From Pseudomonadota bacterium (GTDB lineage Bacteria > Pseudomonadota > Gammaproteobacteria > Burkholderiales > Thiobacillaceae), in the NCBI GenBank assembly GCA_021802555.1, contig JAJZRU010000013.1:17010-81009 (forward strand): a DNA stretch of 64,000 nt, given 5' to 3'. Of this stretch, positions 17,432 through 25,904 are shown one piece after another (the stretch's first letter is position 1; each line of letters begins with the position of its first letter). Made by a program: the position numbers and the translations under genes. The notes below the pieces were generated by a model that was not told the DNA's origin, ran no database searches, and saw only the letters and a list, made by a program, of their open reading frames with translations.

Positions 17432-18476
17432 AACTCGCGCCCGCACTGGCGGTCCAGTGCGGAAACAACTGATAGCCTTGCAGCCTGCTGTACACCGGCA
17501 ACTGGACGAAGCCGTAAACCTGCAAATCCGGCCGCAGGCTCATGGTGAGGCCCGGGCTCAAATAGGCGACCGTGCCGGCGGAATCCTCGCTGTCGGCGAG
17601 CGCGCCCTGGTCGTGGCTCTTGCGCGTGAGGTTCACCTGCAGCTGGGGCATGATCTTCGGGCTCGCCTCGTAGCGCAGACCGAAGCTCATGGTGGCGAGA
17701 TTGCCGGGGCGGAAATTCTCGCCCGCTCGATCGAGCTTGTACATCACGGCGGCCTGGAATTGGCCATTGATGAAGGCGTCGAAATCCTGGCTCACCGCCT
17801 GATAGTAATACGCGCCCACAATGACATCGGTGCTGCCGGTGCCGGGCTGCAGGCTGGTGTCCAGCAATTGGCCGGCGCTGGGACCGCCGGAGAAATATAC
17901 CGGATGATTGCCCACCGTGCCGGTGCCCGCGGCGTTGAGGCCGCCGTAGCGCCCGGTGGGCAGCTTCACGCCCAGTTGCAGGCCCAGGTTATGGGTGGGC
18001 AGCCAACCCTGGTAGCTGCCGATCAGCCTCACGTCGCCCAGGCTGGCGCTGCGCGAGGAACTGAGGTTGGCCGGATTGAGTTGGGAGTTGTCGAAAGGCG
18101 CCGATGTGGTGTCGGTGTAGCTGCTGTGCGTGCGGACGAGATAAGGGATCAGCAGGTTGAGATTCCACTCGGCGTCCGGGCTGTAGCTCAGGCCCAGGGT
18201 GAGGAAGCGGCTCACGGTGTCGTGCTCCAGTTCGCCGGTGGTTGGACTATTGACCACTTGGGCCGGCGAAGCGGCGTGGGTCCCGCTGCGCAGCTGGTCC
18301 TGGTTGAGATAATCGTACTGCAGGCTCAAGCGCCAGCCGGCGCCGGCTGAATAGCCCATCGCGGCATCGGCGTTGAGGGTGCAGCCGCAGGTGGCGCAGG
18401 CGCGGGCGGCGCCAGTGGCCGCCAGGGCGCTGGCAGCGAGCAAGGGGACCAGGGCATTGCGGAAGGATGTTCTCAT
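17421..18476 (-). CDS. predicted outer-membrane beta-barrel protein with N-terminal cysteine cluster
   Basis: A 351-aa protein with a signal peptide ending around ATGAARA. A Cys-x2-Cys-x-Cys motif (CATCGC) follows at the very start of the mature chain. The rest alternates polar and aromatic residues, with many short Tyr/Gly-rich strands and a terminal Phe (ASYAF), typical of an outer-membrane barrel. It resembles transporter-like proteins related to the phenol-degradation MetA family; substrate unknown. Its stop overlaps the start of the TlpA-like gene, suggesting a shared role in thiol or metal handling. The start ATG at 18476 gives a clean signal peptide. Confidence 0.7.
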   Translation of the reverse strand: MRTSFRNALVPLLAASALAATGAARACATCGCTLNADAAMGYSAGAGWRLSLQYDYLNQDQLRSGTHAASPAQVVNSPTTGELEHDTVSRFLTLGLSYSPDAEWNLNLLIPYLVRTHSSYTDTTSAPFDNSQLNPANLSSSRSASLGDVRLIGSYQGWLPTHNLGLQLGVKLPTGRYGGLNAAGTGTVGNHPVYFSGGPSAGQLLDTSLQPGTGSTDVIVGAYYYQAVSQDFDAFINGQFQAAVMYKLDRAGENFRPGNLATMSFGLRYEASPKIMPQLQVNLTRKSHDQGALADSEDSAGTVAYLSPGLTMSLRPDLQVYGFVQLPVYSRLQGYQLFPHWTASAGASYAF

Positions 18477-18608
18477 TGGTTTTTCCCGATGATCTTGCGG
18501 ATGGCCCGGCATGATAACGTCGCGGCGACGGCGGCGCCTGCGACCAATGGCCGCAGGCAGCGCCGCGGCCGTCCTATAGTGAACCGACCACAACCCCGGG
18601 AGACGCTC

Positions 18609-19100
18609 ATGAAGACCGCCCTGTTCCTTGCCCTCGCCGCCTGCAGCCTGAACGCCTTGGGCGCCGGCCCCGACCTGCTTCCGGTCAAGCAGATCACTCT
18701 CGATCTCGCAAATACCATCGCCATGAAAACCATCGAGGCCTGCCGCGCCGAAGGCTACAACGTCTCCGCCGTGGTGCTGGACCGCGCGGGCATCGTGCAG
18801 GCCGCGCTGCGCGACACGCTGGCCTCGCGCTATACGCTGGAAATCGCCGAGCGCAAGGCCGGCACGGTAATCCTCTCGGGCGTGTCCTCGGGCGAGTTCG
18901 CCCAGGCGCGCCAGGACATCCGGCCGGAAATCGACCACATCAAAGGGCTCATCGTCATGGGGGGCGGCCTGCCCATAGAAGCTGCCGGCAGCCTGGTGGG
19001 CGCCGTGGGCGTGTCGGGAGCGCCGGGCGGCGACAAGGACGCCGAATGCGCCCGCGCCGGCCTCAAGGCCGTGCAGGAAAAACTGGGGTTCGCGGATTAA
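18609..19100 (+). CDS. exported GlcG/HbpS-like protein
   Basis: A 163-aa protein with a signal peptide (MKTALFLALAACSLNALGAG). It has the compact GlcG/HbpS fold pattern: VSAVVLDRAGIVQAALRD, a segment of Ser-Arg-Tyr-Thr, GGLPIEAAGSLVGAVGVSGAPGGDKDAECARAGL. Members bind haem or cofactors, or are of unknown function. It is divergent from the outer-membrane/TlpA pair, with about 130 bases between the starts, so the promoters could be co-regulated. Confidence 0.8.
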   Translation: MKTALFLALAACSLNALGAGPDLLPVKQITLDLANTIAMKTIEACRAEGYNVSAVVLDRAGIVQAALRDTLASRYTLEIAERKAGTVILSGVSSGEFAQARQDIRPEIDHIKGLIVMGGGLPIEAAGSLVGAVGVSGAPGGDKDAECARAGLKAVQEKLGFAD

Positions 19101-19121
19101 CAACCTGGAAACCGCATTTGA

Positions 19122-19194
19122 ACCACGGAGGCACAGAGACACAGAGGAAGAAACCAGGACTTGCGTCGCAACCGCTTCTCTGTGCCTCTGTGGT
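19122..19194. repeat. imperfect inverted repeat of the 'CACAGAGGCACAGAG' family
   Basis: Left arm 19122-19139 (ACCACGGAGGCACAGAGA) and right arm 19177-19194 are reverse complements at 17 of 18 positions around a 37-base loop. This type of extragenic palindrome is widespread in bacterial chromosomes. It lies between two converging genes and could act as a bidirectional transcript end. Confidence 0.8.
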
Positions 19195-19211
19195 GAGGAA
19201 TCCAGGATCAA

Positions 19212-19610
19212 TCAACCCAGCGGCATGGCTTCGCCCTCGTGCAGGCGCAGCCAGCCGCGCACAATGCGGTAGATCACCCACAGGCCGGTGACCACCACCA
19301 GCACCAGCGCGGCGGGGATGCCCACGAAGGTGAGCGCCATGAGCAAGGCGATGCCCAGCCACAGCAGGGCGAACCAGAAAGTGCGCCACTGCCAGATGAA
19401 GTGGCTTTCCAGCCAAGTGCCGCGCACCTGATCGCGCTTGAAGTAATTGAGCAGGATGGCGATGAGCGAGGGCCAGCCGGTCAGGAAGGCCGTCACCACG
19501 AAGGCGGGGCTCAATATCCCGGTCAAGGCCGACAGGCCGTGCAAGGCGTACATGACGTGGGTGAGGGTCACCCAGCCGTCCTTGGCGGGCGTTTGCGAGG
19601 GGGTGTTCAT
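19212..19610 (-). CDS. small integral membrane protein (DUF4870-like)
   Basis: A 132-aa protein with three hydrophobic segments (about residues 20-50, 78-110) and an amphipathic end. The pattern VMYALHGLSALTG...LLNYFKRDQVRGTWLESHFIWQWRTFW is typical of the conserved betaproteobacterial family related to DUF4870; function unknown. It is 67 bases downstream of ubiT on the same strand, so it may be the last gene of that operon. Confidence 0.8.
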   Translation of the reverse strand: MNTPSQTPAKDGWVTLTHVMYALHGLSALTGILSPAFVVTAFLTGWPSLIAILLNYFKRDQVRGTWLESHFIWQWRTFWFALLWLGIALLMALTFVGIPAALVLVVVTGLWVIYRIVRGWLRLHEGEAMPLG

Positions 19611-19677
19611 GCGGCCTCCGCGATGTGGGGGGCTTCATGATAGGCGAGCGCCGCGCCAAAACCCAAGCGCGCCGCCC

Positions 19678-20154
19678 TCAGCGCATTGCAGCGCCCCCGC
19701 CCAGGCGCGCGAGCAGATGCTTGATCCCCGGCAGCGGCAGATTGGCCAGGCGCTCGGGCAAGTCCAGGGCATCCAGGGTGTTCTTCACCAGCAGGCCCAA
19801 TTCGGTGTCGCCCTCCGTCACCAGGCGGCGGCTGAAGAACAGCGTGTCGGGATCCTCGCGGCGCAGCGCCAGCGCCAGGAAATCGCGGCTCGCGGCGCGC
19901 AGCGTGAGGTCGGCGGCGCCGGGCGACTGGGCGACGAAGCCGCGCGGGCCGAGAGAGAAATGCAGCCGCAGGCCCAGATCGCGCACGTGCAGGCAATAGC
20001 GCCGGCCGGCCAGGCCCGAGATGCCATGCTCTTTGAGGGCCGGCCAGACGACGGCATTGAGCCCCAGGGTGAAGGCCAGCGCAGGCGGATAGGCGGGCAG
20101 GCGTTCCACCAGCCTCACCAGGGAAAAAGGCAGCAGAGTACGGGAAGTGTTCAT
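19678..20154 (-). CDS. ubiT: UbiT, SCP2-domain lipid-binding factor for anaerobic ubiquinone synthesis
   Basis: A 158-aa SCP2 sterol-carrier-like protein (YhbT homologue) thought to bind ubiquinone precursors in the oxygen-independent pathway. Segments GISGLAGRRYCLHVRDLGLRL and FLALALRREDPDTLFFSRRLVTEGDTELGLLVKN match the family. The ATG at 20154 overlaps the ubiV stop (TCATG on the plus strand), indicating coupled translation. Confidence 0.92.
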   Translation of the reverse strand: MNTSRTLLPFSLVRLVERLPAYPPALAFTLGLNAVVWPALKEHGISGLAGRRYCLHVRDLGLRLHFSLGPRGFVAQSPGAADLTLRAASRDFLALALRREDPDTLFFSRRLVTEGDTELGLLVKNTLDALDLPERLANLPLPGIKHLLARLGGGAAMR

Positions 20155-21047
20155 GGGTTCAGGCTCCATTCCATGCCCGGGCGGCCCAGCCAATAGCCGT
20201 CGCAGGAGGCTCCGGGCTGCCCCCGCTCGGCGCGGGCGAGCGCGTCGCCAGCCGGGATCGTCCCGTCCAGGCAGCCGCGGTACGCCAGCACGACGTCTTC
20301 CATGGACTGCGAACGCGGACTCAAACGCAGGATGCCGACGCCCGCGGCACGCAACGGGTCGAGATGGGGTAAAAGATTGTAGACGCCTGCGGATTGCGTC
20401 TGAATGCCGTTCAAGGTGAGGAAAGAACGTCCCTCACGCGTGGCGAGCGCCAGTCCGTCGGGATGCTGCAGGCAACTGAAGCGGCAGTCGTCCTTGGGCA
20501 GGTTGTAGCGGCGCGCGGTGAAGCAGCGCGCGGAATAGGCGAGCGGCAGACGGCCGTAGGCGAACACCTCGGTTTCGGGCGGCGCCGCCATCTGCGCCAG
20601 CAGAGCCATGAGATCGGCCTGGGCGATCTCCACCGGCGCCACCCAGCGCTTCGCTCCCAGCCCCTGCAGCCACGACAGCAGGGCCGGATTGTAGACATTG
20701 AGCGTGGCCCCAGCGACGAAGGGCAGGCCCTTGGCATGCAGCAGCCGCACCGCGGCCATGTCGTTGGCTTCCACGGCAAAGCGGCCGTTATCCACCAGGC
20801 GGCGCAGCAGCTTGAGATCGGATTCCGATTCGACCAGCGGCTGGCTCGCCAGCACCACCTCCTTGCCCGCCGCCTGCAGGCGCTCCGCGAGTTCCAGCCA
20901 GTCGGGCAGGCGCAATTCATGGCGCCGGCTGCACACCGCCTCGCCCAGATAGACGGTCTCCAGGGGCCAGGCCGCCGCCGCCTCGTAAAATCCCAGCACC
21001 TCGGCGCGCGGCCAGTAGTAAAGCAAGGGTCCCAGCGCAAGCTTCAT
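20151..21047 (-). CDS. ubiV: UbiV, Fe-S protein of oxygen-independent ubiquinone hydroxylation
   Basis: A 298-aa peptidase U32-family protein that works with UbiU to hydroxylate ubiquinone precursors without oxygen. Cys39 and the triplet in ARCFTARRYNLPKDDCRFSC match the four 4Fe-4S ligands known for UbiV. The start MKLALGPLLYYWPR at 21047 is typical. It lies seven bases after ubiU and overlaps ubiT. Confidence 0.94.
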   Translation of the reverse strand: MKLALGPLLYYWPRAEVLGFYEAAAAWPLETVYLGEAVCSRRHELRLPDWLELAERLQAAGKEVVLASQPLVESESDLKLLRRLVDNGRFAVEANDMAAVRLLHAKGLPFVAGATLNVYNPALLSWLQGLGAKRWVAPVEIAQADLMALLAQMAAPPETEVFAYGRLPLAYSARCFTARRYNLPKDDCRFSCLQHPDGLALATREGRSFLTLNGIQTQSAGVYNLLPHLDPLRAAGVGILRLSPRSQSMEDVVLAYRGCLDGTIPAGDALARAERGQPGASCDGYWLGRPGMEWSLNP

Positions 21048-21054
21048 GGCGCGA

Positions 21055-22065
21055 TCATTTCCAGGGCCGGTGATAGGCGCCCAGGGTGTGGGTCTGCCCC
21101 TCCGCCACCCGGTCGAGCTGGCCCTGCCACTGCGCCTTGACGGTGTAATCCTGCGGCGCGCTGCGGCAGGCGTCGATGGCGGCGCGCCATACTTGGGTGA
21201 CTTGGGCGACATAGGCCGGGCTGCGCTGGCGTCCCTCGATCTTGACGGCGGCGATGCCCATGGCCTGCATCTGCGGCAGCAGGTCCAGGGTGTTGAGGCT
21301 GGTAGGTTCTTCCAGGGCGTAATAGGTCGCCCCATCGACTTCGAAGCGGCCCTTGCACAGCGTCGGATAACCAGCTTTCTCGTCGGGCCCGTAGCGGTCC
21401 AGCAGCACGCCATTCAAGCGCGACTCCAGGCCTGCAGGCGTTTCACTCCAGCGCACCGCCTTGGCAGGCGAGCACACGCCGCAAGTGTTGGGGCCGTCGC
21501 CGGCGGTGTAGGACGACAGCAGGCAGCGTCCCTCCACCATCACGCACAGTCCGCCGAAGCCGAACACCTCGATCTCGACGTCGGTGTGCTTGACCACGTT
21601 CTCCACCTGGGCCAAAGACAGCACGCGCGGCAGCACGGCGCGACGGATGCCGAACTGTTCGCGATAGAGATTGATCGCCTCATAGCTGGTGGCCGAGCCC
21701 TGCACCGACAAATGCAGGGCAAGCTCGGGATGCGTGCGGCGGGCATAGGCCATGAGGCCCGCATCGGCGAGGATGACGGCATCCGCACCCAGGTCCGCGG
21801 CGCGGTCCAGCGCCGCCGTCCAGCGCTGCCAGTTGCCGGCGCGCGGATAGGTGTTGAGCGCCACCAGCACGCGGGCGCGGCGCGCATGGGCGTAGCGCAC
21901 GCCTTCGCGCGCCGCCGCCTCGTCGAAGTTGAGCCCGGCGAAGGCGCGCGCGTTGGTCTCGTCGCGGAAGCCCATGTACACGGCATCGGCGCCGTGGTCG
22001 ACCGCGGCCTTGAGCGCCGCCAGGCTGCCGGCCGGGCAGATGAGTTGCAGAGTCCGCTCAGGCAC
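21055..22065 (-). CDS. ubiU: UbiU, Fe-S protein of oxygen-independent ubiquinone hydroxylation
   Basis: A 336-aa U32-family protein and partner of UbiV. It starts with LQLICPAGSLAALKAAVDHGADAVYMGF. Cysteines in GLCVMVEGRCLLS, NTCGVC and PTLCKGRF fit the 4Fe-4S site. The start is GTG 22065, eight bases inside the upstream radical SAM gene. Longer in-frame extension would run into that gene and adds no family sequence. This enzyme pair implies ubiquinone-based anaerobic respiration. Confidence 0.94.
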   Translation of the reverse strand: MPERTLQLICPAGSLAALKAAVDHGADAVYMGFRDETNARAFAGLNFDEAAAREGVRYAHARRARVLVALNTYPRAGNWQRWTAALDRAADLGADAVILADAGLMAYARRTHPELALHLSVQGSATSYEAINLYREQFGIRRAVLPRVLSLAQVENVVKHTDVEIEVFGFGGLCVMVEGRCLLSSYTAGDGPNTCGVCSPAKAVRWSETPAGLESRLNGVLLDRYGPDEKAGYPTLCKGRFEVDGATYYALEEPTSLNTLDLLPQMQAMGIAAVKIEGRQRSPAYVAQVTQVWRAAIDACRSAPQDYTVKAQWQGQLDRVAEGQTHTLGAYHRPWK

Positions 22066-23011
22066 AGTGCCGCCCTCCCAGGGCGAGCGCGCGGCTGCGC
22101 CGGCCCTGCCAACTGCCGCGCCGGGCGAGTTCGTTCTCAATGCCGTTGATGGCCGCCCATTTGCCGGCACACCAGTCGGGCGCCAGCAGCACGTCGCGCG
22201 GCGCGGTCGCGGTGATGCGGTGCAGCAGCACCTCCCAGGGAATGCGCTCGATGAGGTCGGCGGCAATGCGCACGTACTCGAACAGGCTCAAAGCGGCGTA
22301 TTCGCCGCGCTTCCAATCCAGCGCCAGGCGCGTGTGCTTGACCACATGCAGCGGATGCAGCTTGAGGCCGTCCACGCCCTCCTCCAGCACGGCATTGAGG
22401 GTGGCGTGGTAATGCGCCTCGTCCTCTCCGGGCAGGCCGATGATGAGATGGCAGCACACGGGAATGTTCAGTTCCCGCGCCGCGCGCAGGGTGGCAACGT
22501 ATTCGGCGTAACCGTGGCCGCGGTTGACGCGCCGCAGGGTTTCATCGAAGGCCGATTGCAGGCCCAGCTCCAGCCACACTTCATGGCCCGCACGGCGATA
22601 GGCGGCGAGCAGGTCCAGGACCTCATCCGCCACGCAATCCGGACGCGTACCGACCGACAGGCCGATCACGCCGGGCGTATCCAGCGCGCGGTCGTACAGC
22701 GCCTTGAGCACTTCCACCCGCTCATAGGTATTCGTATAGGCCTGGAAATAGGCGATGAATTTGCGCGCCCCGCTCACGCCGGCCGTCGCCCGGCGGCCCG
22801 CTTCCAGTTGCTCGTCCAGGGACGTGCGCCGCCGCGCATTGGGGCTGAAGGAAGCGTTGTTGCAGAAGGTGCAGCCGCCGATGCCGCGCGTGCCGTCGCG
22901 GTTGGGGCAGGTGAAGCCGGCGTCCAGGGCAATCTTGTGCACCGGCTCGCCGTACTTGTCGCGCATGGCGCGGCCGAAGCTGTGCAGGCGGGCGGCGCGA
23001 TCCTGGTTCAT
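22058..23011 (-). CDS. TIGR01212-family radical SAM protein (YhcC-like)
   Basis: A 317-aa radical SAM protein. The cluster cysteines are Cys35, Cys47 and Cys50 (TCPNRDGTRGIGGCTFC), the longer spacing typical of the Elp3-like YhcC family. Further marks are LSVGTRPDCV, VWLELGLQS and LIIGLPGED. The reaction is unknown. It is embedded between the flavin oxidoreductase and ubiU with overlapping ends (TCATG at 23008-23011), so it is co-translated with the anaerobic ubiquinone genes. Confidence 0.9.
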   Translation of the reverse strand: MNQDRAARLHSFGRAMRDKYGEPVHKIALDAGFTCPNRDGTRGIGGCTFCNNASFSPNARRRTSLDEQLEAGRRATAGVSGARKFIAYFQAYTNTYERVEVLKALYDRALDTPGVIGLSVGTRPDCVADEVLDLLAAYRRAGHEVWLELGLQSAFDETLRRVNRGHGYAEYVATLRAARELNIPVCCHLIIGLPGEDEAHYHATLNAVLEEGVDGLKLHPLHVVKHTRLALDWKRGEYAALSLFEYVRIAADLIERIPWEVLLHRITATAPRDVLLAPDWCAGKWAAINGIENELARRGSWQGRRSRALALGGRHCA

Positions 23012-24177
23012 GCCGCCACGGTCCCGGCGGGCATGATCCCGGTGAGCAGGTAATCCAGCAGTTCGCGCACGGGCCGGATGGCCTGACCGAACGGCAGCGC
23101 CTCGCCGCCGCGGAAAAAAAGGCCCTTCTTCAGATCGCCCTTTAGGGCAGCGGCAAGCTGCTGATCGATGCAGAACTGGCCGCAGCGCGCCAGGCCGTCG
23201 CGCAGACCGCACTGGGTCAGGCAATGCAAGCCCACGGCACAGCGCTCGGGATCGGCGCGCGCGGCGCCCTGCAGCTTGGCCTCGCGGCGCAGATAGTTTT
23301 CCAGCCAGGGCGTGCGCACCGCGCGCGCGGGTAGGCCGGCCACGCTCATGAAAGTGACGATGTCCTCGGGCCGGGCTTCGGCCAACACTTTCTTGAACAG
23401 CGGATGGGCGTCCCCCTCCTCGGTGACGGCGAAGGGCGTGCCGAGCTGCACCGCCGACGCGCCCAGCTCCAGCAGGCGGCGGATTTTCTCGTGGCTGTTG
23501 ATGCCGCCCGCCGGGATGAGGGGAATGCGCTCGCGCTCCAGGCCAAGCTCTTTGAATGTCTGCAGCACCCCTTCCAGCACCACGGCGAAATCGAAACGGG
23601 GGTCCTGGATTTCCTCCTGGCGCGTGGCCCCCAGATGGCCGCCGGCATGGCCCGGATGCTCGATGACGATGGCATCGGGCAGGCGGTTCTTGCGCAGCCA
23701 TTTTTTCAGCACCAGCGTGACGCCGCGCGCGTCCGAGAGGATGGGCATGAGGGCGACGTCGTAACCGGCGGCCAGATCCGGCAGATCGAAAGGCAATCCT
23801 GCGCCCATGACGATGGCCCCGGCGCCGGATTCGCAGGCCTGGCGCACGTAGGACGCATGATCGCTCACCGCCTTCATGACGTTGACGGCGACCAGGCCGT
23901 GCCCCTGCGCGACATCCAGCGCCGCCCTCACTTCGCGGTCCAGAGCCTGGAGGTTGATGGCCTGCAATGCCTCGCGCTCGCGCACGTTCCGGCAACGCTC
24001 CATCAGATCGGCATGATGATGGCGCAAATCTATGCTGGCGATGGTGCCGACCGCCCCCGCGCACGCCACGGCGCCCGCCAGACGATGGGCCGAGATGCCC
24101 ACGCCCATGCCCCCCTGGACGATGGGCAACAGGCGCCGCCCTTTCAGATGCAGGGCAGGAAGTTCGGAGACGGACAT
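23008..24177 (-). CDS. nitronate monooxygenase/FabK-like flavin oxidoreductase with C-terminal cysteine cluster
   Basis: A 389-aa TIM-barrel flavoprotein. The N terminus IVQGGMGVGISAHRLAGAVA, the core IEHPGHAGGHLG and PAGGINSHEKIRRLLELGASAVQLGTPF are characteristic of nitronate monooxygenase/2-nitropropane dioxygenase relatives. Beyond the usual fold it has five cysteines in about 22 residues (CAVGLHC, TQCGL, ARCGQFC), which could hold an Fe-S cluster. It heads the operon with the YhcC-like and ubiUVT genes, so a redox role in anaerobic metabolism is more likely than nitroalkane detoxification (inference). Confidence 0.85.
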   Translation of the reverse strand: MSVSELPALHLKGRRLLPIVQGGMGVGISAHRLAGAVACAGAVGTIASIDLRHHHADLMERCRNVREREALQAINLQALDREVRAALDVAQGHGLVAVNVMKAVSDHASYVRQACESGAGAIVMGAGLPFDLPDLAAGYDVALMPILSDARGVTLVLKKWLRKNRLPDAIVIEHPGHAGGHLGATRQEEIQDPRFDFAVVLEGVLQTFKELGLERERIPLIPAGGINSHEKIRRLLELGASAVQLGTPFAVTEEGDAHPLFKKVLAEARPEDIVTFMSVAGLPARAVRTPWLENYLRREAKLQGAARADPERCAVGLHCLTQCGLRDGLARCGQFCIDQQLAAALKGDLKKGLFFRGGEALPFGQAIRPVRELLDYLLTGIMPAGTVAA

Positions 24178-24322
24178 GCGCGGGACGGCCAAATATGAGT
24201 ATGCGCGAGATTTTAGTATGAAAAGATACCCATAACCTATTTTGTCCTGACCCGAGAAGATTGCGTCAGCGGAAAACCGGCCCGTGCGGGAAAGCTCAAA
24301 CCCAAAGCCCCCCGCGCACCCT
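24178..24322. other. intergenic region between nnrS and the flavin oxidoreductase operon
   Basis: About 145 bases. On the minus strand an AT-rich stretch (CATACTAAAATC, near 24215-24200) could be the operon promoter. No FNR/Dnr palindrome was found here, in contrast to the region upstream of nnrS. Confidence 0.35.
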
Positions 24323-25519
24323 TCAACCCGGCTTGCCGTCCAGGCGCGGACGCAACAGGATGGGGAAGTACACCGCCAGAAAGACGGCGAAGGCAAACAG
24401 CCAGGCAAGCCCGCCCAGGAGCAGAGCTGCGCCGTAAGCCGCCGGCCACAGCAGGGGCAGGATCACCCGCAGCAGGGCCGCGGCGTTGACGGCGACGAAC
24501 GCCGCCGTCATGACAGGTGCCGGAACCAACGGCCGGCCGCTATGCCCCAGCGAGACCCGTGCCATCATGCCCAGCGTAAGGCCGCCGATCGCGCCCACCG
24601 TGTAGGCGTGCAGCGCCAGGGAAACGGGCACCCTGCCGGCCGCCGCCAGCGCCGTCAGGGCAAAGCCCAGCACGATCCAGGCATAGCCCAGGTGCAGCAC
24701 CCACAAGAGCGGCACCTGCCACAAGGCGCGCCGCTGCCAGCCGGCCAGGCGCAGCAGATTGATGCCCGCGGCCGCCGTCGCGGCCAGCGTCGTATACAGG
24801 CTGTGCGGTGCCAGCAGCACCCCGCCCGCGACCGCCGCCACCGAGGCGGGCGCCAGCCACTCCACGACCTGCCAGCGGCGCGTCTGCCCGCCCACGCGCG
24901 CATCGGTAAAGAAAGGGATGACGCGTCCGCCCATCATCACCATCATCAGCACGATCAAATAAACGGCCAGGGCCACCCCCGCAGCCGCCGTCGCCTGCGT
25001 GTATCCCAGCATTTGCAGGTCCATCAGCGCGGCGGCAACCGTGAGCGCACCCAGGATGAGGGGAAAGGCGTAATTGCGCGCCTGTTTCGTGCGCACGATG
25101 GGGCGTGCAAGGGCCACGGCCACGGCCGGCAGGAAGGCCAAATCCAACGCCAATACCAAGGCCGCCGGCAGGCCCGGCAGGAGGAAGGCGATGCGGCCCA
25201 AAAACCACAGACCGAAGAGCAGCGCCAGCGGCGTTCCCTGGGGCGTCGGCAAGCCGGTCCAGTTGCGCGCCGCGGTCAGCAGAAAGCCGGCGATGACGGC
25301 CGCGCCAAAGCCGAAGAGCATCTCATGGGCGTGCCACAGCACGGGCGCGTAACGCCATGCCGGCGGCGCCAGCGTGCCCCGCAGCCAAAGCAGCCACAAG
25401 GCCATCAGCACCAGCGCGGCAGCGCCGGCGCCGAGAAAGAACGGCCGGAAGCCCAGGGCAAAAGGCGCCCAGCCTTTACGGGCCGGTGCGCGTCTTTCCT
25501 CGATGGTCAAAAGGCTCAT
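24323..25519 (-). CDS. nnrS: NnrS family membrane protein
   Basis: A 398-aa protein with about twelve hydrophobic helices. NnrS proteins are haem- and copper-containing inner-membrane proteins linked to nitric oxide stress and denitrification. The family marks are FALGFRPFFLGAG near the start, WHAHEMLFGFG, MGGRVIPFFTDARVGG and MMARVSLGHSGRPL. The start at 25519 gives the typical MSLLTIEE..APFALGFRPFF. An FNR/Dnr-type palindrome lies 84 bases upstream, which supports induction by low oxygen or NO. No nor or nir genes are in the window. Confidence 0.93.
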   Translation of the reverse strand: MSLLTIEERRAPARKGWAPFALGFRPFFLGAGAAALVLMALWLLWLRGTLAPPAWRYAPVLWHAHEMLFGFGAAVIAGFLLTAARNWTGLPTPQGTPLALLFGLWFLGRIAFLLPGLPAALVLALDLAFLPAVAVALARPIVRTKQARNYAFPLILGALTVAAALMDLQMLGYTQATAAAGVALAVYLIVLMMVMMGGRVIPFFTDARVGGQTRRWQVVEWLAPASVAAVAGGVLLAPHSLYTTLAATAAAGINLLRLAGWQRRALWQVPLLWVLHLGYAWIVLGFALTALAAAGRVPVSLALHAYTVGAIGGLTLGMMARVSLGHSGRPLVPAPVMTAAFVAVNAAALLRVILPLLWPAAYGAALLLGGLAWLFAFAVFLAVYFPILLRPRLDGKPG

Positions 25520-25904
25520 GAATGTCGTCGCTGCGCAAAACCTGCCGCCGGCGGGATGCCGGCGTATATGGTGCAGTTTAGGAAACTCCGCCCGCTCCCG
25601 CATTGACGCAAGTCAAACGCTTGCAGCCGCAGCCGGCATACGCCTGGGTCCAGGCGTGCGGGTGGAGCGCAAGCGCCTAGCGTCCCGAGTTGGAAACTCC
25701 CTGCGGAAAAATGCCGAGTATCGCCGTCATACTTTTTGTCGCCGTGCGCGCGAGGTGTACAACCTTGCTGTGCGCGGCTTCGCGTCTGACGACGATATCG
25801 CCATTTTTCGGGCACATTCCCCCACCCCACGAATATTCCGCAAACCTCCAACTCAGGGCGCTCGCGTTCTACCATCATATTGCCCGACTTATCCTCTCGA
25901 TTTG
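25520..25904. other. divergent intergenic region between nnrS and tamA
   Basis: No supported gene in 385 bases. It holds the FNR/Dnr-type box for nnrS (25603-25616). Towards tamA it is locally AT-richer (25715-25900) and should contain the tamA promoter, but no strong -35/-10 pair stands out. Confidence 0.4.
25603..25616 (-). promoter_or_regulatory. FNR/Dnr-type box upstream of nnrS
   Basis: TTGACGCAAGTCAA is a perfect 5-4-5 palindrome of the FNR/Dnr/NnrR class (TTGAY-N4-RTCAA). The TTGAC/GTCAA half-sites are frequent in NO-responsive Dnr regulation. Its centre is about 90 bases before the nnrS ATG. Confidence 0.75.
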
